A stretch of DNA of 64,000 nucleotides, from assembly GCA_001566295.1 (NCBI GenBank), contig KQ964245.1, positions 439,524 to 503,523 on the forward strand. Direction: 5' to 3'. Source of the DNA: Microdochium bolleyi (lineage: Eukaryota; Ascomycota; Sordariomycetes; Xylariales; Microdochiaceae). Of this stretch, positions 44,201-55,902 are shown piece after piece. Each line of letters opens with the position of its first letter. Within the stretch, counting starts at the first letter, position 1. Under the pieces are notes generated by a model that was not told the DNA's origin, searched no databases, and was given only the letters and a program-made list of their open reading frames with translations. Position numbers and translations under genes: made by a program.

Positions 44201-45002
44201 TGGCCCCCGCCCCGTGAACCCATTGTTCTCGGGTCCATGCATGGCCCCTGTCCAGAGTCGCTGCCCACCCTCGAGCGCCGGCCCCTGATCCTGGCTCCGG
44301 GGCGACGTTGGGCGAATCCCAGCGCGGTCCTGCCATTTGCTGCAGGCCGGGAGCTGCTTTTCCTGCGCCTTGGTTCCTGCCGACTTGCACGGGGCCTGCA
44401 CCTGCTCCCAGCGTGCCCAGTGTCCCAGCGTCCCAGGCCACTGCCGACTGGCTCCCCTCTGGCCCCCTCTGGCCCCCAGATGCCACCAGCCAAGGTTTGC
44501 TGCTGATCTCGGTCCTCTGCCGTTGCCGCTTCAGCCTCCTGACTCTTGCCCAGCCCGACCACTCTTCCACGACCTCACCACCCCGTTGGGACCTGCGCTG
44601 CTCTCAAGCAACCTTTCGCCAGGCCATTGTCGCCCTTGTGTGTCCGCTCGCCAGCGCCAGGGTGCACTCATCACGACAGCGTTTTCCTCAGGCTCCATCG
44701 TCCGATCTCCATCACCGTGCATTGACTGCGCGCCGCGCGCCGCCTGGAACATCCTTGAACACAATCTGGGGCTGCCGTCTGTCGCCAACGCGGCTCTCTC
44801 TCGTCCGCCCTACGGCCCAACTGTTCTTCTGCCAATTCAAGCGATCTCTTCGGCCATTGCCCGTCCTTTGGGCGCGCTCCTCCTACAGCCTCGACGACCA
44901 CTACGGTCCTCCATAGTTGCCGGCGGTCTATCCTCGATGCATCCTCGACGAGTGTAACAGGCACATGCATGCATGCATGTACGCCGTGCCCAGAGTTGCA
45001 GC
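41238..45002. other. 3.8 kb gene-poor stretch before the RasGEF gene
   Basis: Short and medium open frames occur on both strands (for example 42133-42537 and 43821-44570, minus) but none has codon bias, a splice-joined extension or a family pattern. The last kilobase is C-rich leader-like DNA with small direct repeats (TGGCCCCCTC near 44460) and GCATGCATGCATG near 44965. Confidence 0.5.
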
Positions 45003-48000
45003 ATGGAGGTCGACCCAGCCGCGGCGCAGTCGCCGCCATCCGCGCGGCTCACAGTCAACATCAGTCGTGCTCCAAAGCGAGACCTGTCTGTCAGGAGCCA
45101 GAAGCCCCCGAAGCTCGGTTTGCGCGAGTCGAAGCTCAACAAATCCCCGCCACGCGCGACCACGAAAGACAAGTCCAAGCTGCCAATCACCAGAACAAGA
45201 GTTTCACCCGTCGTGACAGTAAAGCCACTCGTGCCTGCCTCCGAGAGGCGCCACCCCGAACCCGTCGCAGATGTCAGCAAGAAGGACGGCGATAATGCAA
45301 AGGCCAGTATTGTGCCTGACGGAGGTTCTGCGAGCCGTGAAGGCCGCAAGTTCACCGTCGCTAATGTTGGAAACAATGGCCGCATCTTCCTCCGGTGAGA
45401 AGCCCTCCTTTCCTGTGGTTCTACACGCTCCAGGAGTATATCATGCTGACTATAGCTCAGCCCTACCATCCGACCTGCCAACCAGAGATATCCCCAGCCA
45501 AAATTCGTGTTTCCCATATCGCCACCGACCACAGCGGGCTTGGAACCGAAAGCGCTGCCCAAGCACATTCGAGAGGATGCCAGCGCTTTAGAAGGCAGCC
45601 AGCTCACGACTTTCTCGGAAACGCCATCCCCTGGCGTGCCCCTACGGAAAGCTTACTTCGAACACCGGGCCTCCTTGCACCCAAGGCATCGGCGCGCTAT
45701 GTCCGACTCAACGATACAGGAATCGAGCGTGGCGCACGAAGGCGACACAGGCGCCTTCAAGGTCATCATATCAAAACCACAGGAGGAGCTCAGATCAAAG
45801 ACAGCCGAGGACATAGATGCCGATGGATATCTACAGGTCTCTATACCATCATGGAAGCTGGGAACCCCGCGCTTCAGCACGCGCGGTACGCCCTTCATCC
45901 GAGGCTCTTCATATGCGCCGACGGAAGAATACCGTTTGAGCAACAACTCCTTCTTTCGACGCACTCCGCTAGACCGGAACTCGCTGTACCCCGACTCCAC
46001 CGCACCCGGAATGGTATCTCCGTCAGAGTCGCAGTTCCATGCTTCCACTCTCTTGAGTCCATTCTCGGCCTCTTTTCCGCCGGCCCGGCTACCCGCACCT
46101 TCAAGGACAACATTTGTGCCAACAAGCATAGAGATCACCCCTGCTATGTTTGATGCGCTGACCTTCAAGCCTATGTGCAACGATCGGTCGATTGTGCGTC
46201 TATCTCCTACCACCGGCGCAGTCACGGCAGCCACCCCGGCACGCTTAGTTGCGGAGATAACGTCTGCAACCTTCCTAGATTATGAGCTTATATCGGACTT
46301 CTTCCTATCCTTTCGGTCCTTCCTCGAGCCCGCTGCCCTGCTGCGTATGCTTGTTGCGCGATTCCGCTGGGCATTAGCACGGGACGATGAGGTGGGCACC
46401 GTTGTCCGTGTCCGCACTTTCGTCGCCATGCGCCACTGGTTGCTCAACTACTTCATCGACGATTTCGTGGTAGATTATCAACTACGTGTGTCTTTCTGTA
46501 TCCTGATCAACAACTTTGTCGATGATCTCATCAGCGAGGGCCGGCAAACTCAGCCGCAGATGAAGATAGTGGCCGAGCTGAAAAAATGCTGGAGGCGTAT
46601 CTGTGCACAGTATTGGGATGGTCCTGAATTCGATGCCACGCTGGGGGCTGAGGTCCCTCTCACGCCCGGAGGCATTGCTGGACATCGAGACCCCAAGCTG
46701 GATCCCTCATTCTGGGACATGGATGCTGGCACTGCACCACAGATTCAGGAGCTTGTCCTGTCAGAAAAGGCTCCGGTTCCGGCCTCCAGCTTCTTTGCAG
46801 ATGTGGCACAAGCCGGCCATATCGATTCGGTGCTTGTTGACGGGCATCGTCCCGGCACGCCGGAGCAGCGTCCCACAGATCAACTGCAGCGTTTACAGAC
46901 ATCCCCCACGAGTGTTGCGAGCCTCGATGTCATGTCGTGCTCGTTCCCGGCTCGAGCAATCAAGACCGCACCCACACAGCCTTATCCGGCTCATCCCTTG
47001 ATGGCGCACCCTGTTGACCCAAGTTCGATTTACACATCACCGGAACCGGTTGCTTCCACGCCTCGGGCGCTCACAGGCAAGCGCGTTCGGCCAACTCAAC
47101 CTCATCGTCGGAATGCCAGCCAGAGCGACTCACTTCACGACCACGGGAGCCGGGACGAGAAGGTCACATATAACAGCACCGAGTTGATTGTCACTATGCC
47201 GTATGCTGGCAGTCTGGTCAGAGGCAACCTTCTTCCGCCTGCACAAGCGTTTGTGGACATGGGCCCCCCCAGTACAGTGCGTGACAGCCGCCAAACCATC
47301 CTGCGAGCCTCTATGCAGAGCGCGCTGAAAGGAAAGCCGACAGGCTCCGCCATGTCTAGCCAGGGAATGCGGCGGCTTATGGGTAGTGTTCGCAAAGCAC
47401 TGCGCACACGAGGCCATCACGCTGCTCCCCACCATTCAGACTTCATTTTATTGAACTCCAATGGCTCACGCGGCGTGGCAACAAACAGGGTTCCCGGCAC
47501 CGCTGTGATTCCCAGATCTTATGATCGAGTGACAGGGCTGCAACACCCGCTACGTGTGGACCTGCTTGGCGCGACAGTCGCTGATCACTTCAAGGAAGCC
47601 GTCAAGGAAGAGAACTCGACGCTGTCGCGAGACTCCCAGGGCCCAGCTCATGCTGCGAACGCAGGTGCCAGTGAAGTCGAGTATTCGCCAGCCATGATAG
47701 ACCATTCCACTGGCGCACCTGGACTCGACCACCGACCGTTTAGCGATGCTGGTATTACCATGGGCAGTAAGTCCATCGTTATCGTCGATGGCACCATGCC
47801 ACTGGACTTTTCCACTATGGCAGGGGCGCTACCAGGCACTGTCCCTGGCTTCTATGATTCTGTAGACACGCTCTCAGATGGACACATGGCAGCTAGCGAC
47901 CTACAGTTCACCCCACCCATGACACCTCAGGGCAATGGGCCACGAGGTGATACTCCCCGAAGGTCTTCCTTCATCTTGAGCCAGCATGTGCACCAGCCAT

Positions 48001-50417
48001 CGCTGGTGTCCGACCCGCTTCCTCCGTTCGTGCCCGATATGGCAACTCTGGGACGAGGGACAAGCTCAAATGATGCGCAAGAGGCAGCGCCTAGTGTTAG
48101 CGGCACTCAGAACTCGGGCATTCGACCACGATTCGCCACTCAAAGCAACAGACAGTCAAAAAGCAAGCCGCCGTCAAGCTTCGTCAGACACCACAGGCGG
48201 CAGATGTCCAGTCGCAGCTACCGGTCGAAGGGCTCCCTAGCGCATCGACGCTGGGCGTCAATTCAAAGTGCAATAGGCGCCGAGTCGGTGAGGAGCTTTG
48301 ATGCCACGACATACTCCGGAGCCTCGGTCGTCTCTGAGGTCATGCCACCACCGCTTCGAGTCCTCCGTAGGCGTCCTGGTGGTGATCTGCGAGGCGTTTC
48401 AAATGTCGCCGACCTCGACGGCCCACCACTGCACAGATCGCGATCAGATGGCTCACTGACAACTTATTCGGAGTCCTGCCGTAGCCTAAGCTTCCAGATG
48501 CCAAGGCGGAACTCGAGTGGATTTGTTGATATTGTCAGCGGAGACTACTCGCAATACCGAAGCGAGGTGTTTTCCCTAGGAGTCTTGGCTGACCAGACTC
48601 CCAAGAATCGCAACACACACTTTAGCACTCATTCCTCAAAGCCTATCATGCGCCCTTCATTCGAGGTCGAGGCTCAAAAGCTGGCTCAGATCCCCGACGA
48701 CATTGACGACGATGGAGGTGTCGAGTCAGCCCTTTTGAAGCTCGAGGGCAGGTATGAAAGGAAGCCACCGCGCTTATCCATCGATCAGAAGACTGCGCCG
48801 GCTGTAGGGGAGGCCACCGATGTAATCGGTGGCTCATCGCAACAAGCTCGGACGCCTGCAGACGGCGATATGGACAAGCAAGAGCATCGACATCAGCATG
48901 TTGGCGAAGCGGCCGTTGATCTGGTGGGCACGACAGGGGTTACCACCGGACAGACAAGTCTTGCTGTACCACGCAGGAGCGATGTCACATCGTTTCTGTC
49001 GGAAGCATCCCGTGAATCTTACAATTCTATACCGCTACTTGACCGGGATCTGACACCGGAAGGCATGCGCATCAACCAGTCGCGCGAGTGGACAGATAAG
49101 TCGATCCTGGTTGGGCCTGACACTCCACAAGATGAGCATGCAGACGTCTTCGCGGCTCTCTCGACGCGTCCGTCTACAATGGAGGGCACGCGAGGTCGGC
49201 GCATGCGAAAAGATGCCAACGCTCGCGAGGTGCACTCGTTCCTCGATTGCGACAGCGATGGCGCTTCCGACATCTCCTCGGATATATCCAGCGACGAGCT
49301 TCATGGCCGCGAGGGTGGTGACCCAAAGCCCAGCACCATGCAGACCTCATTGAGTGATAACGCACCGGCGACTGTTGAGCAGGTCATCGAGACGCCAGCT
49401 ACGAATGTCGTCGATCTACCCTCACCGCCCATCAGTCTCAGGGAGGCACTTGCATTGGGACCCGAGGGGGTGATGGTGCCTGCACTCCAGGACCACCAGA
49501 TCTGGAGCCAGCAGCAAGGCACTGCATCCGCCAACAACGTGTCTGACCTGGCCATGTATCACGATTCTCTTGATCGCGCTCAGCTCAGTACCCAGGGCGG
49601 GCAGCCCCGCAACGCGGTCGCTATGCAAAGACTATCCATACACCTCCCGTTCATCTTGGCATTCGACTCGGAAATCCTCGCCCAGCAGTTCACGCTAATC
49701 GAGAAGGACGCCCTGAACGAGATAGATTGGCGCGAGCTCATTGACCTGCGCTGGAAGAACGATAATACGAACCCGCGATCCTGGGTCGAGTTCCTGCGCA
49801 ATCCTGATACCCATGGAGTGGAAGTCGTCATTGCGCGGTTCAACATCATGGTCAAATGGGTTATATCAGAGATTGTGCTGACTCAAGATGTCGATGAGCG
49901 ATCCCGATGCATTCAGAAGTACCTGCACATCGCATCATACTGTCGCAAGTATCGCAACTTCGCGACGATGAGCCAGATTGCGATCGCCTTGACCTCGAAC
50001 GAGATTGCACGCCTTTCACGGACCTGGAGCATGGTGCCTCAAGCGGACCTCAGAACTATGGCTGAACTCGAGATGCTTGTCTCGCCGACCAAGAACTTCT
50101 ACAACCTGCGAGCGGAGATGGAGGGAGCCAGTAACACCCCAGACCTTGGCTGCATCCCTTTCGTGGGCATTTACACGCACGATCTTCTTTTTAATGCCCA
50201 GAGGCCTTCTGAAGTTGCCAGCTCACCATCCACTCCGCCGCTCGTCAACTTCGAGCGATGCCGCATTGCTGCATCGATTGTCAAGACACTGCTTCGTCTG
50301 CTTGAAGCAAGCACACAGTACCATTTCCATCCCGTCGAAGGCATCATTGAGCGCTGCCTCTGGATGGGTGCTCTGAGCGACGAACAGATCCGAAAGAACT
50401 CGGAGCTTTTAGAGTAA
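45003..50417 (+). CDS. lte1: Ras-type guanine nucleotide exchange factor, Lte1-like
   Basis: Exons 45003-45394 and 45461-50417 encode 1,782 residues. The 66-nt intron ends at TATAGCTCAG rather than the earlier TATAG, the only choice that keeps phase and gives GRIFLR|PTIRPANQRYPQPKFVFP, a block I associate with fungal Lte1-type proteins. The RasGEF N-terminal domain lies at about 370-485 (ARLVAEITSATFLDYELISDF...MRHWLLNYFIDDF). About 1,000 disordered, Ser/Pro-rich residues follow, and the catalytic RasGEF domain is at about 1520-1780 (LAQQFTLIEKDALNEIDWREL, RFNIMVKWV, FATMSQIAIALTS, FVGIYTHDLLF). Such exchange factors act in polarity and mitotic-exit signalling (Lte1 towards Tem1 or Ras-like GTPases). 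RasGEF identity is certain; the Lte1 subtype is likely. Confidence 0.9.
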
Positions 50418-51999
50418 CTCCATTGAGTCAACACGCACGTGGTCAAGCCAGTTCCGCCAACAGAGCCTACATCTCTAAATTTGGCAGGCCGAAGAGTTTC
50501 TATCAGCCTGTGTGTTGTATTGTTACCATCATCGTCAGTCTCAACTGCCGAATGAGCTATGATTATCGGAGTCGACTCCCGCTGGCATCACATAAGCGCA
50601 GCGATCATCCTTACGGCAAAGATCTTTGCCTCCTTTTCCCACCATTAGCATTGCGATATCACGACTTTATGGCTGCCTCTTTCCAGCGAATGCTAGCTCC
50701 GACTCTAGACAAACCGGTCACCCATATCTCTTGTGGCATTCCATCGTGTCATCCACTATGGACACATTGCATTCGACTTAGACGCTCGTGGTATGGCGTT
50801 CACGTGGTGGTTTCCATAGTACGGTACTGAGGAAAGTTCGAACTTGATTTGCAGGGACCTTGAAGGGAGTCGCCCGTCGTGGCTGTTGCTGCGCGACACG
50901 CACAAGATTTGTCTATACTTTTTGCTTTCCAGTTTCTTCCTTCCTCTATTTTTTACATCTCTTGCTACCCACGCGGGAGAAAGGTCAACGCCACCAGATA
51001 CCCCATCATCGAAAGCGCTGAGCATATCTCAATTTTTAGCTGTTCGAGATCAAGAAATTTGAAACCTTTCATTTACGACATGCCAGTGGGGAGTCAATGC
51101 CGATGCGAGTGTGGTTTACTGAAGCAAAAGCAAACCGCCTGCATCTTCGCGCCAGATTTTTGGTGCGCTCCAACGCCATCTGCATTGATGCATTTGAACT
51201 TTCCAGTCCTCCTTATTCGCATCTTTTTACCCTCCGCGGAGTGTGAAGCAAGCGATGCAATGCTTACGTCACCTAGTCTTCACGTCTCTTTCTCTGCTTG
51301 CTGACACAGCTGTGTGTCCCTTAGCTTGATATGTATTGACAATACAGGGCTAAGGCATATCAGACAATGAGGGGGGTTTGCCCGCATAGGTCATCCATAA
51401 TGGTGACGTCGCACTATCCCTTTCCCCTGTCTTTCTCCTCCCCCCATCCAGAATGCGAAACAGAGGACGCTTATCTGATTTGAACTCGGGAGATCAGCGC
51501 GGCGCCCCCGATGATGCGGAGACTAAACAACCGCCCCGTTCGAGTACTTCTCCGCACGACGAGACCGGGGACCCCCCACAGCGCACGAAAAGGAAGGAGG
51601 GGAGGGGAGTCTGATGTCAATGGGCATCATCATCGCCATGATGAGGAATTGGCTTTCGCTAGTGTGTCTGTATAGGTATATATTTATCTATCTCTTTCGA
51701 GGCTTTTCAAGCTGACGATGCAGACACATTTATATTTATTACTTGTAAGACCGAGCCGGACCTTTTGGATCTCACATACTAGCAGTCGCAGACATCGGAT
51801 CGGATCACAAATCCAAGATTGGCAGGCAAGTGACAGTTGAACAAGCACACGATCACACATCCTTACCTTACCCTGTTGCTACGCGAAGTTCTGCAACGAC
51901 ACAACGACAGACACATTTCCCGAAGCTGCATCGAGACTTACCCTGGGCCGTACACATCCGCAACGATCCAACAACGGGGAAAAGAGGAAAGAAACGAAA
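50418..51999. other. RasGEF 3' flank and ADH upstream region
   Basis: No gene is seen. It is AT-richer than its surroundings, with T-rich tracts at 50.92-50.96 kb. Confidence 0.5.
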
Positions 52000-53604
52000 A
52001 TGGCGCCCTCCCCAGAGATCCCGAAGACGATGAAGGCCGTCCAGGTCACGGCGTACAACGAGCCCTACAAGCTTAACACCTCGGTGCCCGTGCCGGACCC
52101 CAGCACGCTCGGACCGCACGATCTGCTCGTCAAGATCGCCGCTGCGTCACACTGCCACACGGATGAGATGGTCCGGTCGGGCGTGTTCGGCACGGAGCTG
52201 CCGTGCACGGGGTCGCACGAAGGCGCGGGGACCGTCGTTGCGGTTGGCGGCTCATCGTCGTCATCGTCCGGCACGAGTGGTGGTGATGGTGGTAGTGGCA
52301 CGACTGCTTCTGGGGATGCTTCCGGCACCGCGGCCACGGGAGGATATCATCATCCTCAGTCCGGTTCGCCGTCCGCCGGGGGCGTCGAGGCCATGACGCC
52401 CGTCAACATATCCGCCTCCGGCGCGACGACGACCACCACCACCACCACCACCCTCCCCGGCCGGTCCGTCGCGGCCACCAGCACTGACGGCAAGTCCACG
52501 TCCGCAGGCGGCGTTGAGGCTTTCACACCAGTCAACACAACAGCAGAACACAGCACACCCATCGCACCAGGCTCTTCCTCCACCACCACCACCCCATCCG
52601 CCCAGCGACCGTTCCGCGTCGGCGACCGCGTCATGTGCGGCCTGCCCTTCCACCCATGCGGCTCCTGCGCCGACTGCATCGGCGGCCCAGACTCCCTCCG
52701 CAGAGGGCAGTACTGCACAAACCTCCAGGGCCACGTGGGCGTGCACCTCCCCGGCAACTTCGCAGAGTACGTCGTCGTCGACGCCCGCTCGACCACGCAC
52801 CTGCCCGACGCGATCACGTTCACCTCGGCCGCACCGCTGGCGTGCGCGGGCCGCACGGTCTGGCGCGGCGTGACGACGTGCGGGCTGACGAGGGGGGTGG
52901 CGGGCCAGTGGCTCGCGATCGTGGGCGCCGGGGGCGGGCTGGGACATCTGGGCGTGCAGTTCGCGCGGGGGATGGGTTTTAATGTCGTCGCTGTCGACGC
53001 GCGGGACGATGGGCTGGAGGTCACGAGGAAGTTGCGCGATCAGCAGAAGAAAACAACAAAGGGTAGCACTGCAGGTGGTGGTGGTGGTGGTGGTGGTGGC
53101 ATGTTTACCACAGAGGTCGTCGTCATCGACGCCCGCGACGGCAAGGACTCGGTCGTGGAGCAGGTCCGCGCCGTGACGGCGGGCCTGGGCGCCGACGCGA
53201 CGCTCAACCTGTCCGACAGCCCCGACGCCGCGGCGTTATCCGCGGCCGTCACCAGGATGCACGGCACCATGGTGCAGATCGCGCAGCCCGAGAACGTGTC
53301 GGTGCCGTTCCAGGAACTCGTGTTCCGCGACATCCGGGTGCGCGGGAGCCTATTGTGCTCGGCGGAGGAGAGCGCCGAGATGGTGGCGTTCATAGCGGAG
53401 CAGGGCGGTGAGGCAAGGGGAGGCGTGGTGGTCGAGAAGAATGTGTTCTGGGGCCTCGAGAAGCTTGTCGCTGAGGGAGCTGAGGGAAAGGGCAAAGGGG
53501 AGGTGATGGAGCTCGTGGGCGGCGGCAAGATACGCGGCAAGGCGGTCGTTGTTGTCGACGCGGAGCAGGTCAAGGGCGACGACAGGATTGGGGCAAAGTA
53601 TTGA
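52000..53604 (+). CDS. Zinc-dependent alcohol dehydrogenase with a large repetitive insertion
   Basis: This intronless frame encodes 534 residues, about 180 more than a yeast-type ADH. The catalytic zinc ligands are present: Cys52 in SHCHTDEM, His73-Glu74 in GSHEGAG and a Cys in APLACAGRT. Structural-zinc cysteines are at 220, 223, 226 and 239; the last gap is 12 residues instead of the usual 7. The Rossmann motif GAGGGLGHLGVQFA follows. Residues about 83-202, between the strand after GAGTVVAVGG and FRVGDRV, are a Ser/Thr/Gly-rich insertion containing SAGGVEA-x-TPVN twice (125-136 and 168-179). A second, Gly-rich insert (TAGGGGGGGGGMF) sits in the Rossmann half. It should oxidise or reduce an alcohol/aldehyde with NAD(P); substrate unknown. 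Both inserts are open without frameshift. Confidence 0.88.
   Translation: MAPSPEIPKTMKAVQVTAYNEPYKLNTSVPVPDPSTLGPHDLLVKIAAASHCHTDEMVRSGVFGTELPCTGSHEGAGTVVAVGGSSSSSSGTSGGDGGSGTTASGDASGTAATGGYHHPQSGSPSAGGVEAMTPVNISASGATTTTTTTTTLPGRSVAATSTDGKSTSAGGVEAFTPVNTTAEHSTPIAPGSSSTTTTPSAQRPFRVGDRVMCGLPFHPCGSCADCIGGPDSLRRGQYCTNLQGHVGVHLPGNFAEYVVVDARSTTHLPDAITFTSAAPLACAGRTVWRGVTTCGLTRGVAGQWLAIVGAGGGLGHLGVQFARGMGFNVVAVDARDDGLEVTRKLRDQQKKTTKGSTAGGGGGGGGGMFTTEVVVIDARDGKDSVVEQVRAVTAGLGADATLNLSDSPDAAALSAAVTRMHGTMVQIAQPENVSVPFQELVFRDIRVRGSLLCSAEESAEMVAFIAEQGGEARGGVVVEKNVFWGLEKLVAEGAEGKGKGEVMELVGGGKIRGKAVVVVDAEQVKGDDRIGAKY
52372..52536 (+). repeat. Twice-used SAGGVEAxTPVN motif inside the ADH insertion
   Basis: The 12-codon units at 52372-52407 and 52501-52536 encode SAGGVEAMTPVN and SAGGVEAFTPVN. 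Of the 11 shared residues, six use different codons while the amino acid is unchanged. A Thr-run follows each copy (TTTTTTTTT and TTTT). The period is 129 bp. Confidence 0.85.
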
Positions 53605-55289
53605 GAGTGGATTTGGGACTTGAATCCGAAGTCTATCTGTAGATCAAATGCAGCCGTAGACATGAAGATAGAATGTTCCTGACTGAGTAAGGCCCAACCC
53701 CGGCCGTGTGAGCGTGTTCGTGAATGGATAAACGTCTCACAATTCCGCATTGTTCACACACAATCCAGCGCAAAAACGCACTTACACACACACACACATC
53801 AGGACTCGCCCCAAGAGTGCGTCACCCCCAGAACACCCCGGGACAAGTTCCGGATCAAAAGACCTCATCACCCCGCAGTCGCTCCTCTGCCAGTCTGCCC
53901 GCTGGCTCTCGCAGACAAACCAGTTCTCTCACATTTACTTGTTTACAGCCCTACCAGGAGAAGACAAGACCACGCATGCATGCGGGATCTCACAAACCAA
54001 ACATGAAGCGCTCCAATGAACCCCAGCACATACAAGATGCCATGGACGGGTGACTAAAATGTTGGGAAGAAAAGGGGCCGAAGATGATGCGCTGTAACGG
54101 GATCTGTGTGCGTGTGTGTGCGTGTATGTTACGTACAAGCACTTGACCTCTTTCTTCACATATCCGGTGCTCCCGATACACGCCGCGCGCACTCGATCGA
54201 TCTCTCGGGACCAAAGTCAGGATGATCCTCATCGGAGGGTTTGAGTGCCTTGTAGAGGCGGACTTTTCCCGCTCCAGGGCAAATCGCCACTCCAGAACCT
54301 CCTTCCAACCTGCCGCCTTTCGGTGAGGGATTGGGACTTGGTGATTCCTTATGGTCAAGATATTAAATACGCTTCCAGAACCTCATTTCTCGAGGGAATC
54401 AGATCATGGATGAAAAGGCGCCAAGCGAGAGGCTGACGTTTTGAAGGTGTGTTCGCAGAGAGCGACTCTCGGGAGAAGCTCCTGTCAGGCGAACTCACAA
54501 CATGTGCGGGAGCAGGCTTCCCCGACCGTTACAGTCGACCTTTAGCGTGCACACCCAGGACAAATGCTTCATTGGTGCTTCACCGGGATTTATTGTTGGG
54601 TCGACCAATGGTTCCTTGTTCGAAAGGCCCAAGTCAAGATGGGTTGTTCTGCTATCCGTCGGCTCAGGGCAGCATTGTATCATCGCATGTGGGTTAACGT
54701 CTATGGATCGGAGAATTGGCGAGCAATTCGACGACGTCCACGGTGCCAGGGCTGGGCAGGACCAGGGGGCCCGTCTTGGCCGGGTGGATCCCGTCGATCC
54801 TCGATCTTCCGCAGTTGGACGACACTTGCAAGGGTCGTTTCCAAGAAAACCTCGTTCATGCACCAAGGTGACGAGAGTTTTGAGCCGCAAGCATACAGCC
54901 GTTCAAGGTCTTGTCAATTGTGTCTATTAGCGTGTGATGATGCTCTGGCACGGGGTGTGTCCCCAGCCAGAATGCGAGCCACCTCGTGGGGACCAACTCG
55001 ACGCCTCCGGTGCTCTGCTCCACTCTGGAATGTGCCCCCAACCCCGATGCCGTTCTGGTGGTATATAACGAAAATGTCTAGTCGCACAGTACAAAGAGAA
55101 AAAGAGGTTTGCCGCTGCCCCCGGCATGTGCGAACCGGTGACATGTGCGGTAATGAGGATGGAAAAAGTGAACAAGCTTTTGCGCTGAACGTGGGGACAT
55201 CCTCCTGCCGCCGGTATCAGCTCAGAACCGTGCTGCGACCAGATGATTGAGAGAAGACGAAAGATAAGGAAAACAGTCGAGCAGGGCTT
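53605..55289. other. Convergent 3' flanks of ADH and CAP20-like genes
   Basis: No convincing gene is seen. AC and TG microsatellite tracts occur at 53.78 and 54.10 kb. Confidence 0.5.
53783..53799. repeat. (AC)n microsatellite
   Basis: A short alternating AC tract lies in the gene-free stretch after the ADH gene. Confidence 0.8.
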
Positions 55290-55902
55290 TTAGTTGAGCG
55301 CCTGGGCGGCGCCGTTGCCAGCTTCCTTGGACTTGGCCTGGCCGGCGCGGAGGAGGTCGCCGACCCAGGTGAGGGTCTCGGTGGTGATGACAAGACCGGC
55401 CGAGACAAGAGCCTTGCCGTTGACGACGAGGCCCTCGCCACCGATCTTCTTGAGCTCGGAGTTGTAAACGCTGAGGACGTGGTCGCGGGCCTCTGAGCCC
55501 TTGTGGACGGGGAAGAAGATGAGGGTCTTGCTGTCGGCCCAGAGCTCGCCGGTGGGCTTCTTGAGCGCGGGGACGCGCTGATCGATCTTGGAGAGGGTTT
55601 GCTCGCCGAGGTCGTCGGCGCGCTTGACGTAGGGCGAGACGTACTCGTAGGGCTTGGCCAAGTAGGGCAGGACGGGCTTGGCGAACATCTCGTAGGCGGA
55701 GCCGCCGAGCTCGATGGAGCGCTGGCCGTAAGGGTTCTTCTTGATGTAGGTCAGGCCATCGCTGACGACGGGGTAGCCGGTGATGTGCTAAGGGTGGTCA
55801 GATCAGTAGGTGGGCGCGGAAGCTGTGGAGACGGGGTAGTAGACGTACAGAAAGAGTGGCAGAGGAGGGGTGAACCTCGCCGTTGACTTGGTGGTCCGAC
55901 AT
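55290..55902 (-). CDS. cap20: CAP20/Mpl1-like perilipin
   Basis: Exons 55849-55902 and 55290-55787 (intron 61 nt) encode 183 residues: MSDHQVNGEVHPSSATLS|HITGYPVVSDGLTYIK. The sequence follows the CAP20 pattern of plant- and insect-infecting Sordariomycetes: NPYGQRSIELGGSAYEMFAKPVLPYL, PYEYVSPYVKRADDLG and a helical C-terminal half (DSKTLIFFPVHKGSEARDHVLSVYNSELKK). Relatives coat lipid droplets and affect lipid use and turgor in infection structures; many saprobes also have them. It is not a toxin. There is no signal peptide. The family call rests on pattern memory; the gene structure is clear. Confidence 0.8.

Noticed and set aside
43821..44957. 249-aa minus and 202-206-aa plus open frames
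   Set aside because: Gly/Trp- and Pro-rich translations on opposite strands of C-rich leader DNA, with no motif.
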